From NCBI GenBank assembly GCA_023426865.1, contig JAEZBT010000465.1, forward strand, positions 1-7,201: DNA of 7,201 bases. The letters run 5' to 3'. This document shows, one piece after another, positions 1 through 4,358 of this stretch. Made by a program: the position numbers and the translations under genes. This stretch comes from Actinomycetes bacterium. Its GTDB lineage: Bacteria > Actinomycetota > Actinomycetes > Actinomycetales > Cellulomonadaceae. Each line of letters begins with the position of its first letter. Position 1 is the stretch's first letter. Under the pieces are notes generated by a model. That model was not told the origin of the DNA. It searched no databases and saw only the letters and a list, made by a program, of their open reading frames with translations.

Positions 1-287
1 CAACCCGGCGGGCGGGGGTCGAGGGGACGACGATCCACGACCTGCGCCACACGGCGGCGTCGCTGCTGATCGCGGCCGGGGCCGACGTGAAGGCCGTGCA
101 GGTGATCCTCGGGCACTCGACCGCGACCATGACGATGGACCTGTACGGGCACCTGTTCAGCGAGGCCACGTGGCAGGCGATGGAACGGCTGCCGGTGATC
201 CCGCTGATGCAGGCGCCACGGGCGATCGAGTCGCCGCCGTCGGCGAGCACGGGCGCGCCTCCCCCACCTCCGGCACCGACTACTTAG
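1..287 (+). CDS. Tyrosine recombinase, copy A (C-terminal fragment, cut by window edge)
   Basis: This is the last 94 residues of a phage-integrase-family tyrosine recombinase, read in the frame whose first full codon is at position 3; the 5' part lies outside the window. The fragment carries the catalytic box II signature HDLRH (His12 and Arg15 of the visible part), GHS (His38) and the nucleophile in DLYGHL (Tyr48), so the C-terminal catalytic half looks intact. Family members cut and rejoin DNA through a 3'-phosphotyrosine link. Protein similarity to copies B and C is almost complete until about PRAIE. After that the tail is private: a proline-rich stretch ending PPPPPAPTT. The TAG stop overlaps the 3' end of the convergent minus-strand gene by 8 bp. 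Family assignment is certain; function of this copy depends on the missing part. Confidence 0.93.
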   Translation, partial: TRRAGVEGTTIHDLRHTAASLLIAAGADVKAVQVILGHSTATMTMDLYGHLFSEATWQAMERLPVIPLMQAPRAIESPPSASTGAPPPPPAPTT

Positions 288-603
288 CCCAGGTGCGGCC
301 CAACTCCCGACCCGAACTCAGCTCGAACTCGATCCGCCAACCGCCCCACGACCACGCCTGTACGTAGCCGTCCGCAACGCGCGCGCGAAGCCAGCCGTCC
401 GACGACGCGGGCGACTCGACGCTCCACAGGCGACGACCGTCGACGGCGACCCGGGCGAGCGTGTTCGCAAGGCCGTCCTCGCGCTCTCCTTCAAGGACCA
501 CCGCGCCCGCGTCGGGCAGGTCGGCCGACCACAGGATCCACGTGCTCACTCCCGCATCTTTGCAGCGCGGCCGCTGAAGGTGACCCAAGATCCACGCACC
601 CAC
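280..603 (-). CDS. Hypothetical small protein, first cargo gene of gap A-B
   Basis: I do not recognise this protein (107 aa from GTG 603, 89 aa from GTG 549). It is tryptophan-rich (WILW, LWSVES, DGWLRA, AWSWGGW) with alternating hydrophobic beta-strand-like stretches and no signal peptide or membrane segment, so it is probably a small soluble beta protein. This composition is common in immunity-type and other accessory proteins, but no family is claimed. The start is unsure. GTG 603 follows an AGGGAGG-like site only 2 nt away. GTG 549 gives a cleaner N-terminus (STWILWSADLPDAG) but has only GGGA directly abutting it. The two candidate starts resemble each other (WIL after both). The gene is tail-to-tail with recombinase copy A, overlapping it by 8 bp, and diverges from the toxin-antitoxin pair that follows. 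Confidence 0.65.
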   Translation of the reverse strand: MGAWILGHLQRPRCKDAGVSTWILWSADLPDAGAVVLEGEREDGLANTLARVAVDGRRLWSVESPASSDGWLRARVADGYVQAWSWGGWRIEFELSSGRELGRTWAK

Positions 604-657
604 CGCCTCCCTGGGACGACCCGATCCGTGGCACCTAGCACCGGCTCAACTTTTCGT

Positions 658-668
658 CATACGATATG
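658..668 (+). promoter_or_regulatory. Putative -10 element and operator of toxin-antitoxin pair 1
   Basis: CATACGATATG is an inverted repeat (CATA, 3-nt centre, TATG). It contains TACGAT (660-665), which fits the actinobacterial TANNNT -10 pattern. If transcription begins at the usual distance, +1 falls on the GTG at 672, giving a leaderless mRNA. No convincing -35 is seen. The palindrome would suit autorepression by the ribbon-helix-helix antitoxin. Sequence and symmetry are seen; function is inferred. Confidence 0.5.
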
Positions 669-905
669 GGCGTGGTGAGCGACGAGCAGATTCAGCAGTG
701 GGCCGATGAGGCAGAGGTGGGCTACGACGTCGATGCTCTGAAGCGTCGAGGGCGCGGACGCCCCGGCCGCGGAGCGGAGCCGATGCAGGTCGTGGCCGTC
801 CGGCTGACGGCCGAGGAGCTCGACGCCCTCGACGCCGCGGCAGCCAAACAGGACATGACCCGCTCCGAGGCGATCCGGGCAGCGCTCGCCCACTTCGCTG
901 CGTGA
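666..905 (+). CDS. Ribbon-helix-helix (CopG/Arc-type) antitoxin, copy 1
   Basis: A 79-aa protein whose C-terminal half has the ribbon-helix-helix pattern. A beta strand VVAVRLTAEEL (about residues 42-52) is followed by two helices, with the typical TRSEAIRAALAHF ending. Proteins of this type dimerise, bind palindromic operators and neutralise a partner toxin. The N-terminal half has an acidic helix (QIQQWADEAE) and a basic RGRGRPGRG linker of the AT-hook kind. The stop TGA overlaps the toxin start GTG (GTGA), so the pair is very likely translationally coupled. The ATG at 666 is the outer start. GTG 672 is a good alternative: it sits where a leaderless transcript from the TACGAT element would begin, and the second codon of the ATG reading differs between copies (Gly here, Cys in copy 2). 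Copies differ at 4 of 79 residues. Confidence 0.88.
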   Translation: MGVVSDEQIQQWADEAEVGYDVDALKRRGRGRPGRGAEPMQVVAVRLTAEELDALDAAAAKQDMTRSEAIRAALAHFAA

Positions 906-1144
906 GGGTCCACCGCAGCGCGCTCAAGCACGGCATCGCGCAGGAGGATGCGATCCAGGCCGCCGAGTGGCCACTGTGGATCGAGCCGCTGGACGACAAC
1001 GGCCCGCCCTACCGCGAGCTGCGCCTCGGCTTCGACACGCAGGCACGCCTGCTCGAGACCGTGGTGCTCATACTGGAGGGCGGTGACGAGCTCGTCATCC
1101 ATGCGATGCCGGCTCGCCGGAAGTACCTCGACTTGCTGCCGTAG
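902..1144 (+). CDS. BrnT-like toxin of type II toxin-antitoxin pair, copy 1
   Basis: An 80-aa protein starting at GTG in a GTGA overlap with the antitoxin stop. The pattern is like the BrnT/DUF4258-like RelE-fold ribonuclease toxins: SALKHGIAQEDAIQAAE (KHG plus helix), then strands around RELRLGFDTQARLLETVVLIL, then ELVIHAMPARRKYLDLLP. The IHAMPARRKY ending matches the I-[SH]-A-x-x-[AM]-R pattern common in this group. Known BrnT proteins cut RNA and are held by a RHH antitoxin, which fits the gene just upstream. Here the antitoxin comes first, whereas classical brnTA loci are toxin-first. Toxicity is inferred from family resemblance and gene pairing. It differs from copy 2 at 5 of 80 residues, all conservative. 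Confidence 0.75.
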   Translation: MRVHRSALKHGIAQEDAIQAAEWPLWIEPLDDNGPPYRELRLGFDTQARLLETVVLILEGGDELVIHAMPARRKYLDLLP

Positions 1145-1188
1145 CCACGAATCGGCGCGGCCGCGGCAGGCACCGCCTCGGCGTCGCG

Positions 1189-1536
1189 TCACTCCAGACG
1201 CAGCTCCACGCCCGACACGCCATCTCCACCTACAGTCACCGTCTCTGCCCCGCGGAGCCCATGGCCCGTCGCCTCGACGGTGAACACCCCCTCACCGGGG
1301 ACCGTCCATGCGAAGGACCCGTCGCTCGCGGTTCGCTGGGCGAGCTCAGGCATCGCATAGTCCGGGGACGTCACGCCCGTGTGGCATTGGCTGCACGGCG
1401 AGCCGTCCGGTAGCAGTACCCAGCCCGACAAGACGGGTCGGCTCTCGGGGGCCGAGTCCGCGCATCCTGCGATGGGCAACAGCAGGACGGCCGAGGCGAC
1501 CACGCCACCTTTGGCACGTCGGATTGCGCCCTTCAC
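1189..1536 (-). CDS. Small CxxCH lipoprotein with carboxypeptidase-regulatory-like fold, copy 1
   Basis: A 115-aa predicted lipoprotein: basic n-region (RRAK), hydrophobic core and lipobox PIAGC with Cys25 as the lipidation site, so it should be anchored on the outer face of the membrane. The mature part resembles the carboxypeptidase regulatory-like (beta-sandwich) family: VLSGWVLLPDGSP, then DGSFAWTVPGEGVFTVEATGHG and VTVGG..VSGVELRL. Between the first strands sits CSQCH (Cys48, Cys51, His52), a CxxCH motif as in c-type haem sites. A single motif in a beta fold could equally be a disulfide or metal site. The GTG start at 1536 is chosen because it gives a signal peptide of the same length as copy 2. 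This GTG overlaps (GTGA) the stop of a 7-codon frame starting at ATG 1556. The gene diverges from recombinase copy B. Exact substrate or partner unknown. Confidence 0.78.
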   Translation of the reverse strand: MKGAIRRAKGGVVASAVLLLPIAGCADSAPESRPVLSGWVLLPDGSPCSQCHTGVTSPDYAMPELAQRTASDGSFAWTVPGEGVFTVEATGHGLRGAETVTVGGDGVSGVELRLE

Positions 1537-1551
1537 CGGGTCGAACCCATC

Positions 1552-1569
1552 GACATGACAGGAGTATGC
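1552..1569. repeat. Lipoprotein-module boundary motif, copy 1
   Basis: GACATGACAGGAGTATGC recurs at 6690-6707 with one change. Both copies lie between a CxxCH lipoprotein start and a truncated recombinase, although the recombinase begins at a different codon in each case. The motif therefore belongs to the lipoprotein module. Read on the minus strand it contains CATACT, a possible -10, six bases before an ATG. Confidence 0.6.
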
Positions 1570-2589
1570 CGCCGCGTCGCTTTCGCGAGTCACCTGGACG
1601 CCGGCTCGTGGATCGACCCGGCGCGCGGGCGGATGACGTTCGCGGCGCTGGCCGAGGAGTGGCAGAGCTCGCGTGGTCACCTGGCGGTGCGCAGCCAGGA
1701 GACCACACGGTTCCTGCTGGACAAGTACGTGATCCCGGAGATCGGGGCCTACCCGATCTCCGGGATCTCGGCGGCCGACGTCGAGCGGGTGATGTCCGCG
1801 CTGACGGCGCGTGGGCTGGCCACGGCGACCCGGCGCCGGGCTCTGTCGATGATGCGGCTGGTGTTCGACTACGCGATCCGCGACCGGCGGCTGTCGGTCA
1901 ACGTGGCACGGATGGTGGCGCTGCCCCGCGGCGGTACCAAGCGGGAGCCGCACTGGCTGCGGCCTGAGCAGCTCGGGCGACTGGTGATGGCGGTGCCGCC
2001 GCTGTGCCAGCCGGTGGTGCTGTTCCTCGGGACCACAGGGTGCCGGTTCTCCGAGATGGCAGCGCTGCGGGTCGACGACGTCGTGCAGACCCCGCACGGC
2101 CTCGGGGTGCGCGTGCACCGAGCGGCGACGCAGTCCAAGCGGACCAGCGGGGCGGTGTTCGGGCCGACCAAGACCCACCAGACCCGGACGGTGCCGGTGC
2201 CGGCGGCGCTGGACGAGTACGTGCGGACTCGGGTCGCCTTCACCGCGCCGGGCGGGTACCTGTTCCCGAGCCCGACCGGGACCGTGTGGACGAACACCAA
2301 TTTCCGGGCGCGGTCGGGGTGGATGGAGGCCACGCGGCGAGCAGGGGTCGAGGGAACGACGATCCACGACTTGCGGCACACGGCCGCGTCGCTGCTTATC
2401 GCCGCCGGGGCGGACGTGAAGGCAGTGCAGGTGATCCTCGGGCACTCCACCGCGACGATGACGATGGACCTGTACGGGCACCTGTTCAGCGAGGCGACCT
2501 GGCAGGCGATGGAGCGGCTGCCGGTGATACCGCTGATGCAGGCGCCGCGAGCGATCGAGCCGCCACCGACCGCTGGCGCCGCCGACTGA
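1555..2589 (+). CDS. Tyrosine recombinase/integrase, copy B (longest; lacks arm-binding domain)
   Basis: A 344-aa phage-integrase-family recombinase. Residues about 27-120 form the SAM-like core-binding domain (TFAALAEEW to LSVNVARM); residues about 135-330 form the catalytic domain. All catalytic residues are present: Arg164 (TGCRFSEMAAL), Lys206 (GPTKTHQTR), His271 and Arg274 (HDLRH), His297 (GHS) and Tyr307 (DLYGHL). Typical actinobacterial phage integrases carry a further N-terminal arm-binding domain before a WIDPxxGRxTF linker. Here only a few residues precede that linker (DAGSWIDPARGRMTF), so the arm domain is gone. The ATG at 1555 lies inside the 18-bp lipoprotein boundary motif and has no Shine-Dalgarno, so the start is uncertain and the gene may be a 5'-truncated relic. 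A perfect 16-bp inverted repeat lies within codons 59-71. The stop is 35 bp from the convergent gene. Confidence 0.92.
   Translation: MTGVCRRVAFASHLDAGSWIDPARGRMTFAALAEEWQSSRGHLAVRSQETTRFLLDKYVIPEIGAYPISGISAADVERVMSALTARGLATATRRRALSMMRLVFDYAIRDRRLSVNVARMVALPRGGTKREPHWLRPEQLGRLVMAVPPLCQPVVLFLGTTGCRFSEMAALRVDDVVQTPHGLGVRVHRAATQSKRTSGAVFGPTKTHQTRTVPVPAALDEYVRTRVAFTAPGGYLFPSPTGTVWTNTNFRARSGWMEATRRAGVEGTTIHDLRHTAASLLIAAGADVKAVQVILGHSTATMTMDLYGHLFSEATWQAMERLPVIPLMQAPRAIEPPPTAGAAD
1731..1767. repeat. Perfect inverted repeat (16-bp arms, 5-nt loop) inside recombinase B
   Basis: The left arm GATCCCGGAGATCGGG (1731-1746) is the exact reverse complement of 1752-1767; the loop is GCCTA. It encodes IPEIGAYPISGI of the core-binding domain. 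The same arms occur in copy D (6805-6841), where only the loop differs. It could be an internal recombinase core site or an mRNA hairpin. Confidence 0.85.
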
Positions 2590-2624
2590 ATGGCGCGGCG
2601 CGGTCCCGCAGGAGGTGCCTCAAC

Positions 2625-2993
2625 TCAGAGCCCGACGAAGACCGTGTCGAGTCGCTCGTGCCGGAAGGTCCACGTCTCGAAGCCGCTCCGATCTGAGCGA
2701 ACCTCAAGACGTCCGTCCGAAAGGACGAACGAGCAGTCGCCGGCGAAGTCAGCGTCGGCGAAGACCACGTCGACGAGGTCGAGGCCACACAGGTCCCAGA
2801 CGGCGTCCGCGGCGTCAGCGGCCCCCCAGGACGTCACGGTCTGATCGCCACGGCGCCAGGCCCACTCGCCAACGAAGGCCGCAGACCAGCCGTCACCGAC
2901 GATCGTCAGCATGGGATCGCTGAACTGGACGTCGCGGATCCGAAGGCGACCGAGGGCGCGGAGCTCCCCAGAGAGCGACGTGGCTTCGTCCAT
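2625..2993 (-). CDS. Hypothetical small protein, first cargo gene of gap B-C
   Basis: A 122-aa protein from ATG 2993 (133 aa from GTG 3026). It has no signal peptide or membrane segment. It reads as two similar beta-rich halves: LRIRDVQFSDPMLTIVGDGWSA (about residues 14-35) and LVDVVFADADFAGDCSFVLSDGRLEV further on, ending SGFETWTFRHE. The repeated 'V..V.F....L.....DG' pattern recalls small two-repeat accessory proteins of the DUF6188 kind, but that is a weak impression and no family is claimed. ATG 2993 is preferred over GTG 3026 only because it is an ATG followed by a natural N-terminal helix; neither has a good ribosome site. It is tail-to-tail with recombinase copy B (35 bp between stops) and downstream of the 3053-3352 gene on the same strand, probably in one transcript. 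Confidence 0.62.
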   Translation of the reverse strand: MDEATSLSGELRALGRLRIRDVQFSDPMLTIVGDGWSAAFVGEWAWRRGDQTVTSWGAADAADAVWDLCGLDLVDVVFADADFAGDCSFVLSDGRLEVRSDRSGFETWTFRHERLDTVFVGL

Positions 2994-3052
2994 GAGCCGA
3001 TCATCTCGGATGACCCGCACCTGCACGCTGCCGTGACCATCGGCCGAGTGAG

Positions 3053-3352
3053 TCAGCGCTCCCGAAGCTCCGCGAGCACGTGTTGCATCGCGACCTCAGC
3101 GTCGGACGTCGTGAACACAGATCCGGACCGGTCACTTTCGATCACGAAGGGCGGCGAGCCGGCCTCGCGGGTGTCGATCTGGACTTCGAGGGACCCGCGC
3201 CTGACCCAGTAGACGTTGTCGTCATCAGCCGGGTGCGTCCCGACGAAACGAGAGACCTCGGCGTCCGGTACCGAAGCCCGAACCCGCGAGAGGACCAGGT
3301 CCAGCGCTCCACCTGTGGCGTCCACCGGCCGCCAGATCTTCTCGCCGCTCAT
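3053..3352 (-). CDS. Hypothetical small protein (99 aa)
   Basis: I do not recognise this 99-aa protein. It starts at ATG 3352 (MSGEKIWRPV) and ends LAELRER, with no Shine-Dalgarno of note. The middle has two beta-like stretches, NVYWVRRGSLEVQIDT and PFVIESDRSGSVFTT, flanked by an N-terminal helix (ALDLVLSRVRASV) and a C-terminal helix (AEVAMQHVLAEL). This alpha-beta-alpha layout suits a small soluble protein; there is no signal peptide or membrane segment. The next gene on the same strand starts 59 bp beyond its stop, so the two may be co-transcribed. Its 5' end faces away from toxin-antitoxin copy 2, with a 75-bp divergent gap between them. Immunity- or antitoxin-like roles are possible from size and context only. 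Confidence 0.6.
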   Translation of the reverse strand: MSGEKIWRPVDATGGALDLVLSRVRASVPDAEVSRFVGTHPADDDNVYWVRRGSLEVQIDTREAGSPPFVIESDRSGSVFTTSDAEVAMQHVLAELRER

Positions 3353-3368
3353 GACGCCATCATGCAGT

Positions 3369-3396
3369 GGAGATCACGCTCGCGGGATCGATCTCC
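3369..3396. repeat. Inverted repeat in the divergent gap upstream of toxin-antitoxin copy 2
   Basis: GGAGATC (3369-3375) pairs with GATCTCC (3390-3396) across 14 nt. The gap 3353-3427 carries no gene. The arm words also occur inside the recombinase hairpin, but seven bases is short. It may be an operator or a chance repeat. Confidence 0.35.
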
Positions 3397-3419
3397 TCTG
3401 GAGTCATCGGCCTTTTCGT

Positions 3420-3430
3420 CATACGATATG
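3420..3430 (+). promoter_or_regulatory. Putative -10 element and operator of toxin-antitoxin pair 2
   Basis: CATACGATATG is identical to the copy at 658-668, with TACGAT at 3422-3427. The TANNNT fit places +1 at GTG 3434. The element is conserved although everything upstream of 3412 differs, which suggests it is enough for, or central to, control of the pair. Confidence 0.5.
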
Positions 3431-3667
3431 TGCGTGGTGAGCGACGACCAGATCCAGCAGTGGGCCGACGAGGCCGAGGCGGGCTACGACGTCGACGCGC
3501 TGAAGCGTCGAGGGCGCGGGCGCCCCGGCCGCGGGGCGGAGCCGATGCAGGTCGTGGCCGTCCGACTCACGGCTGAGGAACTCGACGCCCTCGACGCCGC
3601 GGCGGCGAAGCGGGACATGACCCGCTCCGAGGCGATCCGAGCCGCGCTCGCCCACTTCGCTGCGTGA
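3428..3667 (+). CDS. Ribbon-helix-helix antitoxin, copy 2
   Basis: A 79-aa near-duplicate of the antitoxin at 666-905, with the same layout: acidic N-terminal helix, RGRGRPGRG linker, strand VVAVRLTAEEL and helices ending TRSEAIRAALAHFAA. The replacements are Gly2 to Cys, one Glu to Asp, one Val to Ala and one Gln to Arg; the rest of the nucleotide changes are silent. The reading frame stays open upstream to 3080, but homology to copy 1 begins only at the promoter word, so the start is ATG 3428 or GTG 3434. Stop TGA overlaps the toxin start GTG. With two near-identical antitoxins close together, cross-neutralisation and cross-repression between the pairs are likely, but this is inference. Confidence 0.87.
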   Translation: MCVVSDDQIQQWADEAEAGYDVDALKRRGRGRPGRGAEPMQVVAVRLTAEELDALDAAAAKRDMTRSEAIRAALAHFAA

Positions 3668-3906
3668 AGGTCCACCGCAGCGCGCTCAAGCACGGCATCG
3701 CGCAGGAGGACGCGATCCAGGCCGCCGAGTGGCCACTCTGGATCGAGCCCCTGGACGACGACGGGCCGCCCTACCGCGAGCTGCGCCTCGGCTTCGACAC
3801 CCAGGCGCGGCTGCTCGAGACGGTGGTGCTGGTGCTCGACGGCGGAGACGAGCTCGTCATCCACGCGATGCCCGCCCGCAGGAAGTACCTCGAGCTGCTG
3901 CCGTAA
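3664..3906 (+). CDS. BrnT-like toxin, copy 2
   Basis: An 80-aa near-duplicate of the toxin at 902-1144, with conservative changes at Arg2 to Lys, one Asn to Asp, one Ile to Val and reciprocal Glu/Asp swaps. The KHGIAQEDA helix and the IHAMPARRKY ending are unchanged, so both copies appear under selection to stay intact. The GTG start overlaps the antitoxin stop by 4 bp. The TAA stop lies 6 bp from the convergent stop of the SUKH gene, leaving no room for a separate terminator. Confidence 0.75.
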   Translation: MKVHRSALKHGIAQEDAIQAAEWPLWIEPLDDDGPPYRELRLGFDTQARLLETVVLVLDGGDELVIHAMPARRKYLELLP

Positions 3907-3912
3907 CAGGCC

Positions 3913-4341
3913 CTAAGTGGTGAGCCTTCCCTCGAGCCACCAGCGCAAGTAGGTCGCAACGTCCGGGGCGCCCCATGTCCGGCTGTCAGTCTCGTGGTCC
4001 CACACGAACACGTCATCGCGTTCCACGGGCGGACTGAGCAATGCGAACTGGTCGCCGTTCCCCGCGTCACCGAAGAAGAGCAGCGGCTCGAACGGCATGT
4101 AGAGCTCAGCGAAGTCCTCGTTCGCTCGAAACGAGAGGTTGTCGCGCACGATTCTGTCCAGATCCCACACCAACCCCAGCCCGTAGTCGCCGGTGATGCC
4201 GTTCGACTCGCCCAAGAGGGACACCAGCTGCTGCGGGAGGACGACGCCGAGCGCCGTCTGCGCCCTCTCGATGGCCGCCTCACCGACGGGGTCTGCGAAC
4301 ACGGCGGCTGGGAGAAGGTCACCGACGAGCGTCCGCCACAT
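3913..4341 (-). CDS. SMI1/KNR4 (SUKH) family immunity-type protein
   Basis: A 142-aa SUKH-superfamily protein. The family pattern is clear: a helix with ALGVVLPQQLVSLLGESNG (about residues 30-48), a middle part with LDRIVRDN, then MPFEPLLFFGDAGNGDQFAL (82-101), VFVWDHETDSRTW (111-123), and a C-terminal helix APDVATYLRWWLEG. SUKH proteins are cytosolic; many protect against nuclease toxins of contact-dependent or polymorphic toxin systems. No matching toxin gene is in the window, so this is either an orphan immunity gene or has another role. ATG 4341 is preferred because an AGGA site lies 8 nt before it; ATG 4350 would add three residues with no spaced ribosome site. Its 5' end meets the cut end of recombinase copy C, about 40 bp away. 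Confidence 0.88.
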   Translation of the reverse strand: MWRTLVGDLLPAAVFADPVGEAAIERAQTALGVVLPQQLVSLLGESNGITGDYGLGLVWDLDRIVRDNLSFRANEDFAELYMPFEPLLFFGDAGNGDQFALLSPPVERDDVFVWDHETDSRTWGAPDVATYLRWWLEGRLTT

Positions 4342-4358
4342 GGTCCCCATCCTGTCGG

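Larger units (their letters stand above)
650..1143 (+). repeat. Duplicated toxin-antitoxin module, copy 1
   Basis: This 494-bp block matches 3412-3905 without a length difference. Similarity starts abruptly at CTTTTCGTCATACGATATG and ends within the toxin stop codon (shared GTA; TAG here, TAA in copy 2). Sequences outside the block are unrelated. Inside, the two copies differ by scattered, mostly silent substitutions. Confidence 0.88.
3412..3905 (+). repeat. Duplicated toxin-antitoxin module, copy 2
   Basis: A 494-bp block equal in length to 650-1143 and colinear with it, starting at the same 19-bp promoter word and ending in the toxin stop codon. Flanks are unrelated to those of copy 1. Confidence 0.88.

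Noticed and set aside
1145..1188. GC-rich segment with GCGGCCGC as a terminator between toxin 1 and the lipoprotein
   Set aside because: No clean stem followed by a T-run; the symmetry is only a short palindrome expected at this GC content.
1566..1967. ATG 1566 after AGGAG as the recombinase B start
   Set aside because: It opens the wrong frame in copy B and its spacing to AGGAG is a single base.
1189..2481. Long minus-strand frame (430 codons) spanning the lipoprotein and antisense to recombinase B
   Set aside because: Only its last ~115 codons, the lipoprotein, look like protein. The rest is Arg/Pro/His-rich antisense of the recombinase, a usual high-GC artefact. The similar long frames at 3771-5177 and 6311-7192 were rejected for the same reason.
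3080..3427. N-terminal extension of antitoxin copy 2 to an upstream start
   Set aside because: It is antisense to the 3053-3352 gene, and homology to antitoxin copy 1 begins only at the promoter word before 3428.
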